From: Petrachloros mirabilis ULC683
GTDB lineage: Bacteria; Cyanobacteriota; Cyanobacteriia; Thermosynechococcales; Thermosynechococcaceae
Reading direction: 5' to 3'
Length of the DNA: 64,000 bases
NCBI RefSeq assembly: GCF_009939295.1
Contig: NZ_WVIC01000007.1
Coordinates: 48,132-112,131 of the forward strand
The notes beneath the pieces were generated by a model. It saw only the letters and a program-made list of their open reading frames with translations, searched no databases and had not been told where the DNA came from. The translations under genes and the position numbers were made by a program. Positions 33,873 through 42,628 of the stretch are shown piece by piece; position 1 is the first letter of the stretch, and the number at the start of each line of letters is the position of its first letter.

Positions 33873-34625
33873 ATGTATGATGATGACGACTTAAGCCTGC
33901 TCGACGCTGAGGTTGATCTCGAAAGTCCTCTCGATCAGATGGCTGCTGTAGATGATCCGGCGGAGGCTCAGCCTGATGTAGAGGAGATGTTGGCGTTGCT
34001 TCAAGCTCCTGAGGTTTCGCAGCGAATGATGGCGGCGCGCGCGTTCTGTGAACTCCAAGATCAGCGAGCCACTCCGTTTTTAATCGCTATGCTGCTGGAG
34101 CCTTGTCCCCTGGTGCGGGTGAGTGCTGCCTACGCCTTGGGCCGCAATCCTAGCTTAGATGCTGTGACGCCCTTAATTACCCGGTATCACCAGGACTGGA
34201 ATGGGTATGTGCGTAAGGGGGTGGTGTGGGCCCTGGGGAATTGCCGCGATCGCAGAGCCTTAGTGCCCCTCGTCGAAGCGCTGCAAACCGATATTACGGC
34301 GGTGCGGCTGTGGGCAGCTAGCTCCTTGGGACAAATGGCTGAGGTGGATGTAGTGGTCGCAGAGGCTGCGATCGCCCCCATTGCTGAGACCTTAAGACAA
34401 GATCCAATGGCTGCTGTCCGCAGCAATTGTGCCTGGTCGATGGGGCAACTCTGCCAATCAATTCCCCTGGGTGAAACCTATACCCAAGGCGTTGAAGCCC
34501 TGCTTGCCGCCTTGCAAGACAACGATCTTGGCGTTCAGGAAGACGCCAAGGCCGCACTGCTGAAGCTGGGAGATCCCAGAGGTTTGCAAACCATTGAAGA
34601 ACTAGAGACCGAAGGGCTGCTATAA
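33873..34625 (+). CDS. HEAT-repeat protein
   Basis: A protein of about 250 residues from ATG 33873, with an acidic N-terminus (DDDDLSLLDAEVDLESPLDQ). About five HEAT/PBS-lyase-type helical repeats follow (RMMAARAFCELQDQRATPFLIAML, VRVSAAYALGRNP..., VRKGVVWALGNCRDRRALVPLVEAL, VRLWAASSLGQM, VRSNCAWSMGQL, VQEDAKAALLKLGDPRGLQTI). Related proteins include phycobilin lyase subunits (CpcE/NblB types), but the short PBS-lyase motif alone does not prove this. It ends six bases inside the convergent protease gene. Confidence 0.8.
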   Translation: MYDDDDLSLLDAEVDLESPLDQMAAVDDPAEAQPDVEEMLALLQAPEVSQRMMAARAFCELQDQRATPFLIAMLLEPCPLVRVSAAYALGRNPSLDAVTPLITRYHQDWNGYVRKGVVWALGNCRDRRALVPLVEALQTDITAVRLWAASSLGQMAEVDVVVAEAAIAPIAETLRQDPMAAVRSNCAWSMGQLCQSIPLGETYTQGVEALLAALQDNDLGVQEDAKAALLKLGDPRGLQTIEELETEGLL

Positions 34626-35408
34626 GTGTCGCCGCACTGTTTCGATGGGAATTGCCCAACTAGAGCGAGCCAGACTGTCCCAATCGAGATCGGGGGTTGA
34701 CCCATCCTGAAAGACGTAGGGGTTGCCCCAAAGGGGGGCTTGATGGATCCCATTTACGCCAATCACTTCTCCCTGGCGATTTAAGAGAGGGCCACCACTC
34801 ATGCCCTTCTCAATGGTATTGGAGTAGCCCACCTGATAGCCGCCATCAAAAGCTTTGGGCATGATCAAAGAAATTTGCCCTGTCGTAAACTGAAGGCCCT
34901 TATCCTCAAATTCAATGGGTACTGGAAACCCCGCAGCAAATACAGGCGTGCCCATTGGCAAACGTAACGAACTGCCTAAGGTGGCCACCGTATAGCGGGC
35001 TGGGCTGGAAAACTTGAGCAGTCCCAAATCATTGTTGCCAAACCGGACACCGGGCACCAAGGAAGCGATATGCATTCTGCCATCGGGGGTTTGCACCCGG
35101 TAGGTTTTTCCCATCCAGAGAACGTGCTGGTTGGTGAGCACCCAATACCGCCCACCCTGTTGCTGGATCAGAATCCCAGATCCCCATACATCATCGGCCC
35201 AAACCTTGACCGTGATGGCTTGGGCGTGGCGCTGTAAGCTGGGAAGATCAATACCTGGGGGAAGAAGGGGGCTGACTTGCTTGACAGGAGCCAGGACATT
35301 TGGCTGGCTTGGGGGAGACGCTCCTGACCCTGGAAAAATTCCAGGTACATTGGTCTGACCTGTCACCCAGTAGGTCAGACCAATCAATACAGCCTTTGCC
35401 TTTAACAT
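34620..35408 (-). CDS. Exported trypsin-like serine protease
   Basis: A 262-residue S1-type protease with a complete triad: His95 (LTNQHVLW), Asp127 (NNDLGLLKF) and Ser204 (GMSGGPLL). A short hydrophobic N-terminus (AKAVLIGLTYWV) looks like a signal anchor, followed by a Pro-rich linker. This is a V8/Glu-endopeptidase-like fold without a PDZ domain. It starts at ATG 35408. It is the last gene of a minus-strand run of four secreted-protein genes. A family 3 MITE lies 46 bases upstream of its start, and a three-copy 9-bp direct repeat (ATTCACCAG) at about 35416-35443 lies in its leader. Confidence 0.82.
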   Translation of the reverse strand: MLKAKAVLIGLTYWVTGQTNVPGIFPGSGASPPSQPNVLAPVKQVSPLLPPGIDLPSLQRHAQAITVKVWADDVWGSGILIQQQGGRYWVLTNQHVLWMGKTYRVQTPDGRMHIASLVPGVRFGNNDLGLLKFSSPARYTVATLGSSLRLPMGTPVFAAGFPVPIEFEDKGLQFTTGQISLIMPKAFDGGYQVGYSNTIEKGMSGGPLLNRQGEVIGVNGIHQAPLWGNPYVFQDGSTPDLDWDSLARSSWAIPIETVRRHL

Positions 35409-35416
35409 CTTGATAG

Positions 35417-35443
35417 ATTCACCAGATTCACCAGATTCACCAG
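35417..35443. repeat. Three-copy 9-bp direct repeat
   Basis: ATTCACCAG is repeated three times in tandem just upstream of the protease start. This short tandem repeat could vary in copy number and change promoter or leader spacing. Confidence 0.6.
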
Positions 35444-35454
35444 AGGGTTTCAGT

Positions 35455-35562
35455 TATAGCGGTTTACAGATCAATGGAGTACATGGGGTGCAGGGGGCAG
35501 TGCCCCCTGCGTGGGGGTTCCACCCCCACACCCCGTACCTCACTCAGGTGAGAACCGCCATA
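35455..35562. mobile_element. MITE family 3, copy 3
   Basis: A 108-bp element in the opposite orientation to copies 1 and 2: TATAGCGGTT at the left, AACCGCCATA at the right. It carries the same pair of hairpins. It lies between the protease gene and the COP23 gene terminator. Confidence 0.85.
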
Positions 35563-35575
35563 ATGCCATATAGAC

Positions 35576-35606
35576 AAAAGAACGGCACAAGAGCCGCTCT
35601 TTTGAA
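35576..35606 (-). terminator. Intrinsic terminator after the COP23 gene
   Basis: On the minus strand AAAAGAGCGGC and GCCGTTCTTTT form a 10-bp stem with a short loop, with TTTT at the 3' side of the stem. It lies 35-65 bases past the COP23 stop. The plus strand also shows an A-rich run, so it may act in both directions. Confidence 0.65.
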
Positions 35607-35640
35607 AAAAGATTAACTGTGCCAGAAGCCCAGCACCCCA

Positions 35641-36243
35641 TTACCAGAGAGACTCTGTGCTGGCTTCAGGTTGGGGCTGTGCTTCAGGGGTTGGGGCAGG
35701 TGTAGAAGGAGGGGTTGCAGAAGCTTCTACAGGTAGACTGTTCACAAAGTCTGCGAGGCTGACATAGACTGGACCTCCCCCGGTACTTTCATTGAGAGGG
35801 CCAGAGGCGCGCCCTTGGCCAACGGCTTGCAAGCGCAGCTTGGTGGCGAAGGCATCTTGTTGCCCGCGTTTCATGGTGTAAAGCACATCACTACAGGGTC
35901 CGCCTTCGGTTTCGGCAACGCAGATAACGGGTTCTTGGTTGACAACGCCAATTGTTAAGTAGCGCAGCCTTCCACTTTCAAAGTTCTGTTGAAACTTTTG
36001 AGACACAATTTTACAGCGAACTTCGGGGGTATAGCCAGAGCCGCTGAAGTAATCTGAGGTCCAGCGGATGACAGGTCGAATCCCACTGGGGGTTTCAGCG
36101 ACGGTGGCGGGCACCCCACGACTTTGGCCACAGTAAAACCGAGTGGCGACTTGAGCTTGAGCTTTATCGGCACCCACGGTAACAGAGGCGGCTGCCGATA
36201 AAGCCGAAATTGCCAATAAGGAAACCAGGGTTGTGCGTTTCAT
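35641..36243 (-). CDS. COP23-domain secreted protein
   Basis: A 200-residue exported protein with a signal peptide (LVSLLAISALSAAASVTVGADKAQA, cleavage after AQA near residue 30). The mature part holds cysteines of the COP23 domain (RFYCGQSRGVPATVAE, EVRCKIVSQKFQQNFESGRLRYLTIG, VICVAETEGGPCSDVLYT). COP23 was first described as a membrane protein with circadian oscillation in a unicellular cyanobacterium; its biochemical role is unknown. The C-terminus is a Pro/Ala/Thr-rich tail. ATG 36243. It lies 142 bases downstream of the protease-TPR gene, and its own terminator follows. Confidence 0.85.
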   Translation of the reverse strand: MKRTTLVSLLAISALSAAASVTVGADKAQAQVATRFYCGQSRGVPATVAETPSGIRPVIRWTSDYFSGSGYTPEVRCKIVSQKFQQNFESGRLRYLTIGVVNQEPVICVAETEGGPCSDVLYTMKRGQQDAFATKLRLQAVGQGRASGPLNESTGGGPVYVSLADFVNSLPVEASATPPSTPAPTPEAQPQPEASTESLW

Positions 36244-36385
36244 GATTCTGTCCTAGCAGGGGTTTGTTCTGAAGTGATGTTCAAAAAGTAGCATGGTGAG
36301 AAGGTGCGATCGCGTGATCTATCTCACGTTGAGTTTTGATTTTAAGCACTGTTGCAGTGGGTTGGCTGCCCTTCCCGCTTCTGGC

Positions 36386-38038
36386 CTAACTTATGGCTTG
36401 CATCTGGGTCAAATTTTGGAGAATCGTTTCAGTTTGCCGAAGTTTTGAGGAATCTCCCTGGCGCTTAAAGAGCTCCGAGGCGCGGGTGAAGTCAGCAATA
36501 GCTTCAGACATCTGTCCAGCTTTATAGTAAGCCAGACCGCGATTGAAATAGCCGACCGCATAGTTAGAGTTCAGACTAAGGGCTCTCGTATAGCTTTGAA
36601 TTGCTTCCTCCAGCTTATTAGAGGCAACTAAACTATTTCCCCGATTGGCATAGGCTTCTGGGGTTTCGAGATCACCAGCGCCAGCCGATTGCTGGAGTTG
36701 AGTGGCAGCCGCTACATTGGTGCAAGTTCGCCGCACAATCGTATTGATGCGCACCTCTTGACATTGCTGCTCCATCACGGGTGCTGTAGAAGGCTGAGCA
36801 GCCATAGCTTCTTCGTAAGGTTTAATGCTGGCAAGTAAGGTTCTGGCCTGAGCTTGATGGTTGGACGGCTGGACTCTATCTTGCTGAGCTTGGATGAGGT
36901 TGACTCGCTCATTTTGCTGCCGCAGTTCAGCAAGTTGCTGAGCCATCTGCTCAGTTTGTCGGCGCGTTTCGGTCGCTGCGGCTTCTTGAGCCACTAATTC
37001 TGCCTGCTGCCTTTCTGCCGCCTCGGCCTGTTGCTGAGCCACTAATTCTGCTTGCTGCCGCGCTGCCGCCTCAGCCTGTTGCTGAGCCACCAACTCTGCC
37101 TGCTGCCGTGCGGCTGCCTCAGCCTGTTGCTGAGCGACTAATTCTGCCTGTTGCCGCGCTGCCGCCTCAGCCTGTTGCCGAGCGACTAATTCTGCCTGCT
37201 GCCGCGCTGCCGCCTCAGCCTGTTGCTGGGCGACTAATTCTGCTTGCTGCCGCGCTGCTGCCTCAGCCTGTTGCTGAGCGACTAATTCTGCCTGCTGTCG
37301 CGCTGCTGCCTCAGCCTGTTGCTGGGCAGGATTAGGAGTATTGCGAGCGATAGCTCCGCCACTCGCAGCTTTGTACTGGTTAATCGGAATTCCTAGATTC
37401 ACCCAGGCACCAATGGGAGCGCTTCCGTCTAGTTCGCCTTCCTTGCGGCCATGGATGGCTACCACCTCACCACGCTCGTTAAAGACAGGGCCACCACTCA
37501 TCCCAGCTCGGGTTGGGTTGCTATAGGCCAAGGCATAACCATCACGAACTCCTCGATCTAGAATTGTGGTCACCCGACCATCGGTGATGGTGTAAGAGGG
37601 TATGGGAATATTAAACCCTGGTTTGGGATAGCCTGCGACGTAGACGGTATTGGTCTGCTCAATACTGTTGGAATCTCCCAGTTTGGCAATGGCGTAGTGG
37701 GTGCTGCTCTCAAATTTAACTACGGCTAAGTCCAGATTGGGCAATTGCTGGATGTCTTGAAGCGAGTACTGAAAGCTGTCGGGCGTGGTAATGGTATAGC
37801 GATCTGCACCTGTGACGACATGGGCGGCGGTTAGAACTGTGTAGCTATTGCCAGATTTAGCAATGATCACCCCTGAGCCAAAATTATTGGCGTTGGCAAC
37901 CCCTTGAATGAAGACCGTAGTGTCTCGTGCGGCGCGGTTAACTGAAGCTGCATCCTGTGCCCAGGCAACTGAGTAGGGCTGTACCATCGCAATGGTGGTG
38001 CCAATTAATGCTGCTGTAAGTCCATAGGAAAGCCGCAT
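36386..38038 (-). CDS. Secreted serine protease with coiled-coil repeats and TPRs
   Basis: A 550-residue exported protein. The signal peptide ends near AWAQD (about residue 28). The protease domain has His73 (AAHVVTG), Asp103 (LDLAVVKFE) and Ser181 (RAGMSGGPVF). Residues 239-350 are seven copies of a 16-residue unit rich in Gln, Ala and Glu, encoded by 48-bp tandem repeats at 36989-37324 and likely a long helical rod. The stretch CQEVRINTIVRRTCT (residues 426-440) shares its core with the small secreted protein at 38140. At least two TPRs (ANRGNSLVASNKLEEAIQSYTRALSL, YFNRGLAYYKAGQMSEAIADF) end the protein. The domain order suggests an envelope protease holding partner proteins. Confidence 0.88.
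   Translation of the reverse strand: MRLSYGLTAALIGTTIAMVQPYSVAWAQDAASVNRAARDTTVFIQGVANANNFGSGVIIAKSGNSYTVLTAAHVVTGADRYTITTPDSFQYSLQDIQQLPNLDLAVVKFESSTHYAIAKLGDSNSIEQTNTVYVAGYPKPGFNIPIPSYTITDGRVTTILDRGVRDGYALAYSNPTRAGMSGGPVFNERGEVVAIHGRKEGELDGSAPIGAWVNLGIPINQYKAASGGAIARNTPNPAQQQAEAAARQQAELVAQQQAEAAARQQAELVAQQQAEAAARQQAELVARQQAEAAARQQAELVAQQQAEAAARQQAELVAQQQAEAAARQQAELVAQQQAEAAERQQAELVAQEAAATETRRQTEQMAQQLAELRQQNERVNLIQAQQDRVQPSNHQAQARTLLASIKPYEEAMAAQPSTAPVMEQQCQEVRINTIVRRTCTNVAAATQLQQSAGAGDLETPEAYANRGNSLVASNKLEEAIQSYTRALSLNSNYAVGYFNRGLAYYKAGQMSEAIADFTRASELFKRQGDSSKLRQTETILQNLTQMQAIS
36989..37324 (-). repeat. Seven 48-bp in-frame tandem repeats
   Basis: The repeat encodes QQQAEAAARQQAELVA seven times, mostly unchanged in protein but with silent and a few replacement differences in DNA (for example an R or an E in place of the first or a middle residue). 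It lies inside the protease gene, so unit gain or loss would change rod length while keeping the frame. Confidence 0.9.
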
Positions 38039-38139
38039 GAGCCTATCCCTAACCTGGAGAACAATAAGCCTTAGATTAAACCAGACCTCAAGTGATGATG
38101 TTGATAGAAATCACGCCAAAGGGGTGTTTCGACAACACC

Positions 38140-38505
38140 CTAAACTCTTAAGACGGTACAAAAATGTCGCGCCACAATGGTGTTGATCCGCACATCACGA
38201 CAGAAAATATCGACAACGTTGGCAGCCAATCCAAACTGTCGAGGCATGTCTGCACTAGCCAGCAACTCACCTTGTCCTGCCAATGGGTTGTGGGAGCTAC
38301 AAACCACTCGGGTATTCGGAGGGGCTTTGTAGTTGTTGATAACCCGACCGCTGAGTTCGCCGACCCAGGCAGAAGCATTATTGTCACTGGGGGCAGTGCT
38401 TACGATGACCCCAGGTTGGCCGGAGGCCATCGCACCTGTACTGACAGCCCCCAAGGCCAGAGCCACGCCAGCAGAAGCAGCGATTAACATAGACTGAAGA
38501 CGCAT
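38140..38505 (-). CDS. Small secreted protein with VRINTIV motif
   Basis: A 121-residue exported protein with a signal peptide (MLIAASAGVALALGAVSTGAMA, cleavage near ASG). The mature part contains cysteines near VVCSSHNP, IFCRDV and HFCTV. The C-terminal CRDVRINTIVARHFCTV shares the VRINTIV core and flanking Cys with the protease-TPR protein encoded next to it. I do not recognise a family. It lies upstream of the protease gene on the same strand with a 101-base gap, so the two may be cotranscribed. Confidence 0.65.
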   Translation of the reverse strand: MRLQSMLIAASAGVALALGAVSTGAMASGQPGVIVSTAPSDNNASAWVGELSGRVINNYKAPPNTRVVCSSHNPLAGQGELLASADMPRQFGLAANVVDIFCRDVRINTIVARHFCTVLRV

Positions 38506-38735
38506 GATCGTACTCCGCCCAAAACACGCTTTGACATCTATACTTTATCACGTCAAATTAGGTTCGTCATGGGCATAACAAATATCTTATTTTTGGGTTG
38601 TCTTAGTCATACTGAGTCAAGTGATTTTCTGGCAGCTCTTCTAAACCCTTTGTCATTGGAACATGAGGCAATTGCAAAGCATAGATGACTAGGTGCGCCC
38701 CCAAGTGCTGAGGCTTTCTGTATTGAGGACACATC

Positions 38736-39296
38736 ATGATTGCATCCCCCCAGTCCAACCTATCTACCACTGACTATCTTGAGCTAGAGGCTGAAAGCCC
38801 CACCAAACACGAATACATCGACGGTATGGCCTATGCCATGGCTGGAGCCACTGACGAGCATGTCACTATTGCCCTAAACCTGGCGACCCTGCTTCGCAGC
38901 CATGTGCGGGGCAGCAACTGTCGGGTCTACATGGCGGATATGAAAGTGCACGTCGAAGCGCGCAATCGGTTTTACTACCCGGACGTGATGGTTACTTGTG
39001 ACCCCCGCGATCGCAACACACCTCTGTACAAGTGTTTTCCGAAGTTAATTGTCGAAGTGCTGTCAGACTCTACCGAAGCCTTGGATCGGGGAGATAAGTT
39101 TATTGACTATCAAGCCCTAGAGAGCTTAGAAGAATATATTTTAATCAGCACTCGTCACCAACGGGTTGAGGGGTTTCGACGCAATGCTGCTGGCCTGTGG
39201 GTGCTGGAGTATTACACTCCAGAGACAACCACCTTTCACCTGCAAAGTGTGGGCTTTTCTGATGCCCTAGCAGCACTCTACGAAGATGTAGACTGA
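38736..39296 (+). CDS. Uma2 family (DUF820) putative endonuclease, copy 3
   Basis: A 186-residue Uma2 protein of a different subgroup from copies 1 and 2: TDYLELEAESPTKHEYIDGMAYAMAGATDEHVTIALNL at the start. Acid residues are in YYPDVMVTCDPRD and PKLIVEVLSDSTEALDRGDKFIDYQALESLEEYILI. ATG 38736. The role is unknown. It lies alone between the secreted-protein cluster and the porin gene. Confidence 0.87.
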   Translation: MIASPQSNLSTTDYLELEAESPTKHEYIDGMAYAMAGATDEHVTIALNLATLLRSHVRGSNCRVYMADMKVHVEARNRFYYPDVMVTCDPRDRNTPLYKCFPKLIVEVLSDSTEALDRGDKFIDYQALESLEEYILISTRHQRVEGFRRNAAGLWVLEYYTPETTTFHLQSVGFSDALAALYEDVD

Positions 39297-39354
39297 GCCA
39301 CTATCCTGCACAATTGTTCAGTCGATTTAACAGGATCTTCGTCTGTAGATGAAT

Positions 39355-39391
39355 TGCCCTTGCTCTATGGCTAAGACGTAGAGCAAGGGCA
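39355..39391. terminator. Strong 13-bp hairpin between convergent genes
   Basis: TGCCCTTGCTCTA (39355-39367) and TAGAGCAAGGGCA (39379-39391) are perfectly complementary with an 11-base loop. It lies six bases beyond the porin stop and 58 bases beyond the Uma2 stop, so it may stop transcription from both sides. T-tracts are weak. Confidence 0.6.
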
Positions 39392-39397
39392 TCTGAT

Positions 39398-41269
39398 CTA
39401 AAAACTAAATGTAGTTCGTACCGTGCCAATCACGACTGGATCGTTGCTGCGATTCCCTTCTGGGTTAATCACAACAATTACTCCAGGTGTCACTGAGATA
39501 TTGTCATTGATCCGAATCCGATATAAGCCTTCGATGTGGAAATTCAGATCTGGGTCTCGATAGCCCGGAATACTGCTGGAGACGACTTGTGGCTCAACTC
39601 CAAAAATCAAGCCTCCCATGTTGCCAGTTCCAAATAAGTCTGGAAATGCAGCAGCCAAGGCAAAGTTTAAGATGGTCGCATCATCACCCCTGGCAACAGG
39701 ACGAAACACTCCATTCCTATCAAAAACGCCTCCCAGAGTTCCCGCAGCTTCAGCTTTTGCGAAGGTGGCACCTGCCCATCCTGAAAGGGCAAATCGAGAA
39801 CTCGCTTGCCAAGCAAATTGCAGACCTGCTGAATTAGCAGAAGTTGGCGTAAATAGGAAAGGATTGTTGGCTCGGAAGGTTCCTGACCCGCCTCCAAAGG
39901 CGACTAACGGCGGCAGATCGGATTCACTTCGCACATAAGTCAGACCAATCCCCAGGGTTTCTACGGGCTTGAAGGTTAACTGAGCAATTGCCGCATAATC
40001 TCCACCAATGAAGCCTGAGCCAGTCAGTGGCCCACCCTCAGTCGGTCGAGCCGCACTATCAGTCGTGGCCAAATAACCGATGGCCAAATTAACTTTGTCA
40101 GTCACATCATAGTTCAGACCAATTCCTGTGCCCGAGGTGTTCTCAAAACCTGCGGCAGAAATTCGACCACTAATATGACGATAAATTGGGTTGCGAATCC
40201 CAAAGCCAGACAGTGAACCTTGTCCATCACTATCAAAAAATGGGTTTAGGGTATCGGTGAAGTCACTCAACTCACCGCCCGTTGCTGTGGCAAACACCAT
40301 ACCCCGATCATTGGCAAAGGGAAAACGATACCCCAAGTAGTACAAACCAATATTCGTGTCGGAAACCTGATTTAAAGAAGGAGCCAGGGTGTTATGAGCA
40401 GTACCAAAAAGAGTCAAATCCTGCAAGCCCCCGTCACTACTAAAAATTGCTGGGGCGTAGCTTCCCTGTTGCAGACTCGTAATCAGCAGATCCTTGCCTG
40501 TAAAACTGGTGATGAAGTTTAAGGTGGCTCGGTAGTTGACTGCAATGCGGTTTCCGGTGGATCCAAACAGGGGTGACAGAAGTTCATACCCTGCTGGAAT
40601 CGGGGTGACGTTGTTGGTTCGAGTCCCCTGGAAAATAGCTTCACCCACCAACTTGGTCGTCGTCGAAAACTGCTGGGCTTCTAAGGTAGCTGTTCGAGCT
40701 TCTAGGGAATCGACCCGACCGCGCAGGGTGGCCAACTCAGTGGCAAATTCTTCTTGAAGGGCGCGTAGGGCTTCGAGATCTTCTTGGGTGGCAAAGCGAT
40801 CGCTGATGTTATCGAGACAGGCATTCAACGCCGCTGCCAGTTCATAGCGAGTGGCGGCTCGGTTGCCACGAAAAGTCGCATCTGGATAGCCCGCAATACA
40901 GCCATAGCGCTCCACCAGCGATTGCAAGGCTTGGAACGCCCAGTCGGTGGGTTGCACGTCAGAGAGTTGGCTGACTGAGGTGACCTGAGCCTGGGTGTCT
41001 TCGTCGTCAGCACCAATAATTTGAAAGGTTGGATATGATGCTTGCTCGGAGGTCTCGCCCAAGGAGGTCATTGAATTGACTTGATCCAGTAAGGCGTTTG
41101 TATCACTAGACTCGGCATTCTGAGCAATCAAGAGGTTTTGAGTCCCCAATTCCTGGGTTGCTGCCGCTGGGGTTGGGTTCGGCGTACCTGGCAGCACCGC
41201 CCGTGCAGCAGGTACACCCCACAAGGCCAACCACGAGCTGACCAAAACGATTGTTTTTTTCATCCTCAC
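39398..41269 (-). CDS. Outer-membrane porin with SLH domain (cyanobacterial iron-uptake porin type)
   Basis: A 623-residue outer-membrane protein. A signal peptide is followed by an SLH domain at about residues 100-165 (QLSDVQPTDWAFQALQSLVERYGCIAGYPDATFRGNRAATRYELAAALNACLDNI), a coiled coil (LEALRALQEEFATELATLRGRVDSLEARTATLEAQ) and an OprB-like 14-18-strand barrel ending in the C-terminal aromatic F. The SLH binds the cell wall and the coiled coil spans the periplasm. This group includes porins of the 'iron uptake porin' annotation. It starts at ATG 41269. The znuA gene lies 212 bases upstream on the same strand, after a terminator, so transcription may be separate. Confidence 0.88.
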   Translation of the reverse strand: MRMKKTIVLVSSWLALWGVPAARAVLPGTPNPTPAAATQELGTQNLLIAQNAESSDTNALLDQVNSMTSLGETSEQASYPTFQIIGADDEDTQAQVTSVSQLSDVQPTDWAFQALQSLVERYGCIAGYPDATFRGNRAATRYELAAALNACLDNISDRFATQEDLEALRALQEEFATELATLRGRVDSLEARTATLEAQQFSTTTKLVGEAIFQGTRTNNVTPIPAGYELLSPLFGSTGNRIAVNYRATLNFITSFTGKDLLITSLQQGSYAPAIFSSDGGLQDLTLFGTAHNTLAPSLNQVSDTNIGLYYLGYRFPFANDRGMVFATATGGELSDFTDTLNPFFDSDGQGSLSGFGIRNPIYRHISGRISAAGFENTSGTGIGLNYDVTDKVNLAIGYLATTDSAARPTEGGPLTGSGFIGGDYAAIAQLTFKPVETLGIGLTYVRSESDLPPLVAFGGGSGTFRANNPFLFTPTSANSAGLQFAWQASSRFALSGWAGATFAKAEAAGTLGGVFDRNGVFRPVARGDDATILNFALAAAFPDLFGTGNMGGLIFGVEPQVVSSSIPGYRDPDLNFHIEGLYRIRINDNISVTPGVIVVINPEGNRSNDPVVIGTVRTTFSF

Positions 41270-41451
41270 ACCTAAATTTATAGCTGTTTAAAAGATCACG
41301 TATCTTAAAATATATAGCCACAAACTAGGAAAAAAACAATCTTCTTTCTTTTACATAAAGTGAAGCAACTGCGATCGCAACTTGCCCCCATGCGCGCTCC
41401 AGCCAAAACAACTGATTTGTCAAGTTAAATTTGATGGATGACCGGGGACTG

Positions 41452-41474
41452 AAAAGTAACTGGGGTTAACTTTT
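41452..41474 (-). terminator. Terminator after znuA
   Basis: On the minus strand AAAAGTTAAC and GTTACTTTT form a stem with one bulged base and a CCCA loop, with TTTT at the 3' arm end. It lies eight bases after the znuA stop. Confidence 0.5.
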
Positions 41475-41481
41475 GAGAACA

Positions 41482-42564
41482 CTACTGCACAAAAGCCGTA
41501 GACTGACCCCCCAGTCCCCGCACAATTGTCTCAGTATTAGTCAGCAACATGGTTTGATAGGTATCGCCACCACTGCCGGGTTCACCGAGACCATCGGCAA
41601 ACAGCTTTTGTTCAGACACCTGCACCCCTGCATCCCGAGCAATGGTCTGCAACACATTGGGGTTCGCTGTCACCTCTGCAAAAATCGTGGGCACCTCTGC
41701 ATCTTGAACTGCATCCACCAGTTCTCGAATTCGCGTGGCGGTGGGGCTTTGCTCGGTACTCAACCCCTGTAAAGCTCCCTCAATGGTGAGTCCGTAGGCG
41801 TCGCCATAATATTGAAGGGCATCGTGGGTGGTAACCAACTGACGCTGATTAGCGGGAATCGTAGCAATTTGAGCCTGAATCCAATCGTGGATTTCAGCAA
41901 GTTCAGCCTTGAGGGTCTGAGCATTTTGCTCATAAAAAGTGCTTTGCTCAGGCACCAGTTGAGTAAGGCTCTCTCGAATGACGGCAACGACTTGGATGCC
42001 GTTTTCGGCGCTATGCCAGACATGGGGATCTGGGGCTAATTCTGCGCTAGCAGCAGCTCCATGATCGGGGTCATGGCCATTATGAGCATGGCTCCCATGA
42101 TCGTGATCGTGGTCATTATCATGGCTATGGTCGTGACTGTCTCCGTGATCATGGTGGTGGGGTTCTCCCATAATGGGATTGGCGATGGCGACCTCAGCAA
42201 CAGCAACCTTGGGGGCTGGATTAGTAGTAGAGGCAATCAGGTTTTCTAGGCTGGGTTCAAAGTCATAGCCGTTGTAGAGAATGAGTTCGGCGTCTTCAAT
42301 GGCTTTACGATCTTCGGGGGTGGGTTGATAGACGTGAGGATCTATCCCGGCTCCCATAAGACAGGTTAGGTCAATGGTGGCTTCAGCAATTTGTTCAGCT
42401 AAATTGCACAGGATGGAGCTGGTGGCAACGACCATGGGTGCAGTCTCTTCACCCTCTGTAGCACCGGATTCAGGGGTTTGGGGCGATGAGCCACAGCCTG
42501 AGAAGAGGGTTATGGTTAGGGCTGCGATCGCAAAGGGCCAGCAAGAACGTCCTAAGATAGCCAT
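41482..42564 (-). CDS. znuA: Zinc ABC transporter substrate-binding lipoprotein
   Basis: A protein of about 360 residues from ATG 42564 with a lipobox FSGC. It is the periplasmic zinc-binding component of the ZnuABC importer. It has the cluster A-I fold with ligands near DPHVYQPTPEDR, DPHVWHSAENG and THDALQYYGDAYGLTIEG. A long His/Asp-rich loop (HHHDHGDSHDHSHDND and further His repeats) is the hallmark of zinc-type proteins and may act as a zinc sponge. It is divergent from znuCB across a 99-base region containing a candidate regulator site. Confidence 0.92.
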   Translation of the reverse strand: MAILGRSCWPFAIAALTITLFSGCGSSPQTPESGATEGEETAPMVVATSSILCNLAEQIAEATIDLTCLMGAGIDPHVYQPTPEDRKAIEDAELILYNGYDFEPSLENLIASTTNPAPKVAVAEVAIANPIMGEPHHHDHGDSHDHSHDNDHDHDHGSHAHNGHDPDHGAAASAELAPDPHVWHSAENGIQVVAVIRESLTQLVPEQSTFYEQNAQTLKAELAEIHDWIQAQIATIPANQRQLVTTHDALQYYGDAYGLTIEGALQGLSTEQSPTATRIRELVDAVQDAEVPTIFAEVTANPNVLQTIARDAGVQVSEQKLFADGLGEPGSGGDTYQTMLLTNTETIVRGLGGQSTAFVQ

Positions 42565-42628
42565 GTCGTTGTACCAGTTTTTAGTCACGTTAAGTGACAC
42601 TCGTTCATAGAGTGTGTCACAATGATTC

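Noticed and set aside
36989..37324. Regular 48-bp repeats, at first sight like a CRISPR array
   Set aside because: The units are adjoining with no spacers, keep an open frame and encode a coiled-coil rod.
37108..37335. Open frame on the plus strand opposite the protease repeats (Leu/Pro-rich)
   Set aside because: It is a shadow of the 48-bp tandem repeats, with repetitive sequence of no known family.
42036..42236. Ile/Met/Thr-rich frame opposite the znuA His-rich loop
   Set aside because: A shadow of the His-rich codons; no start site or family character.
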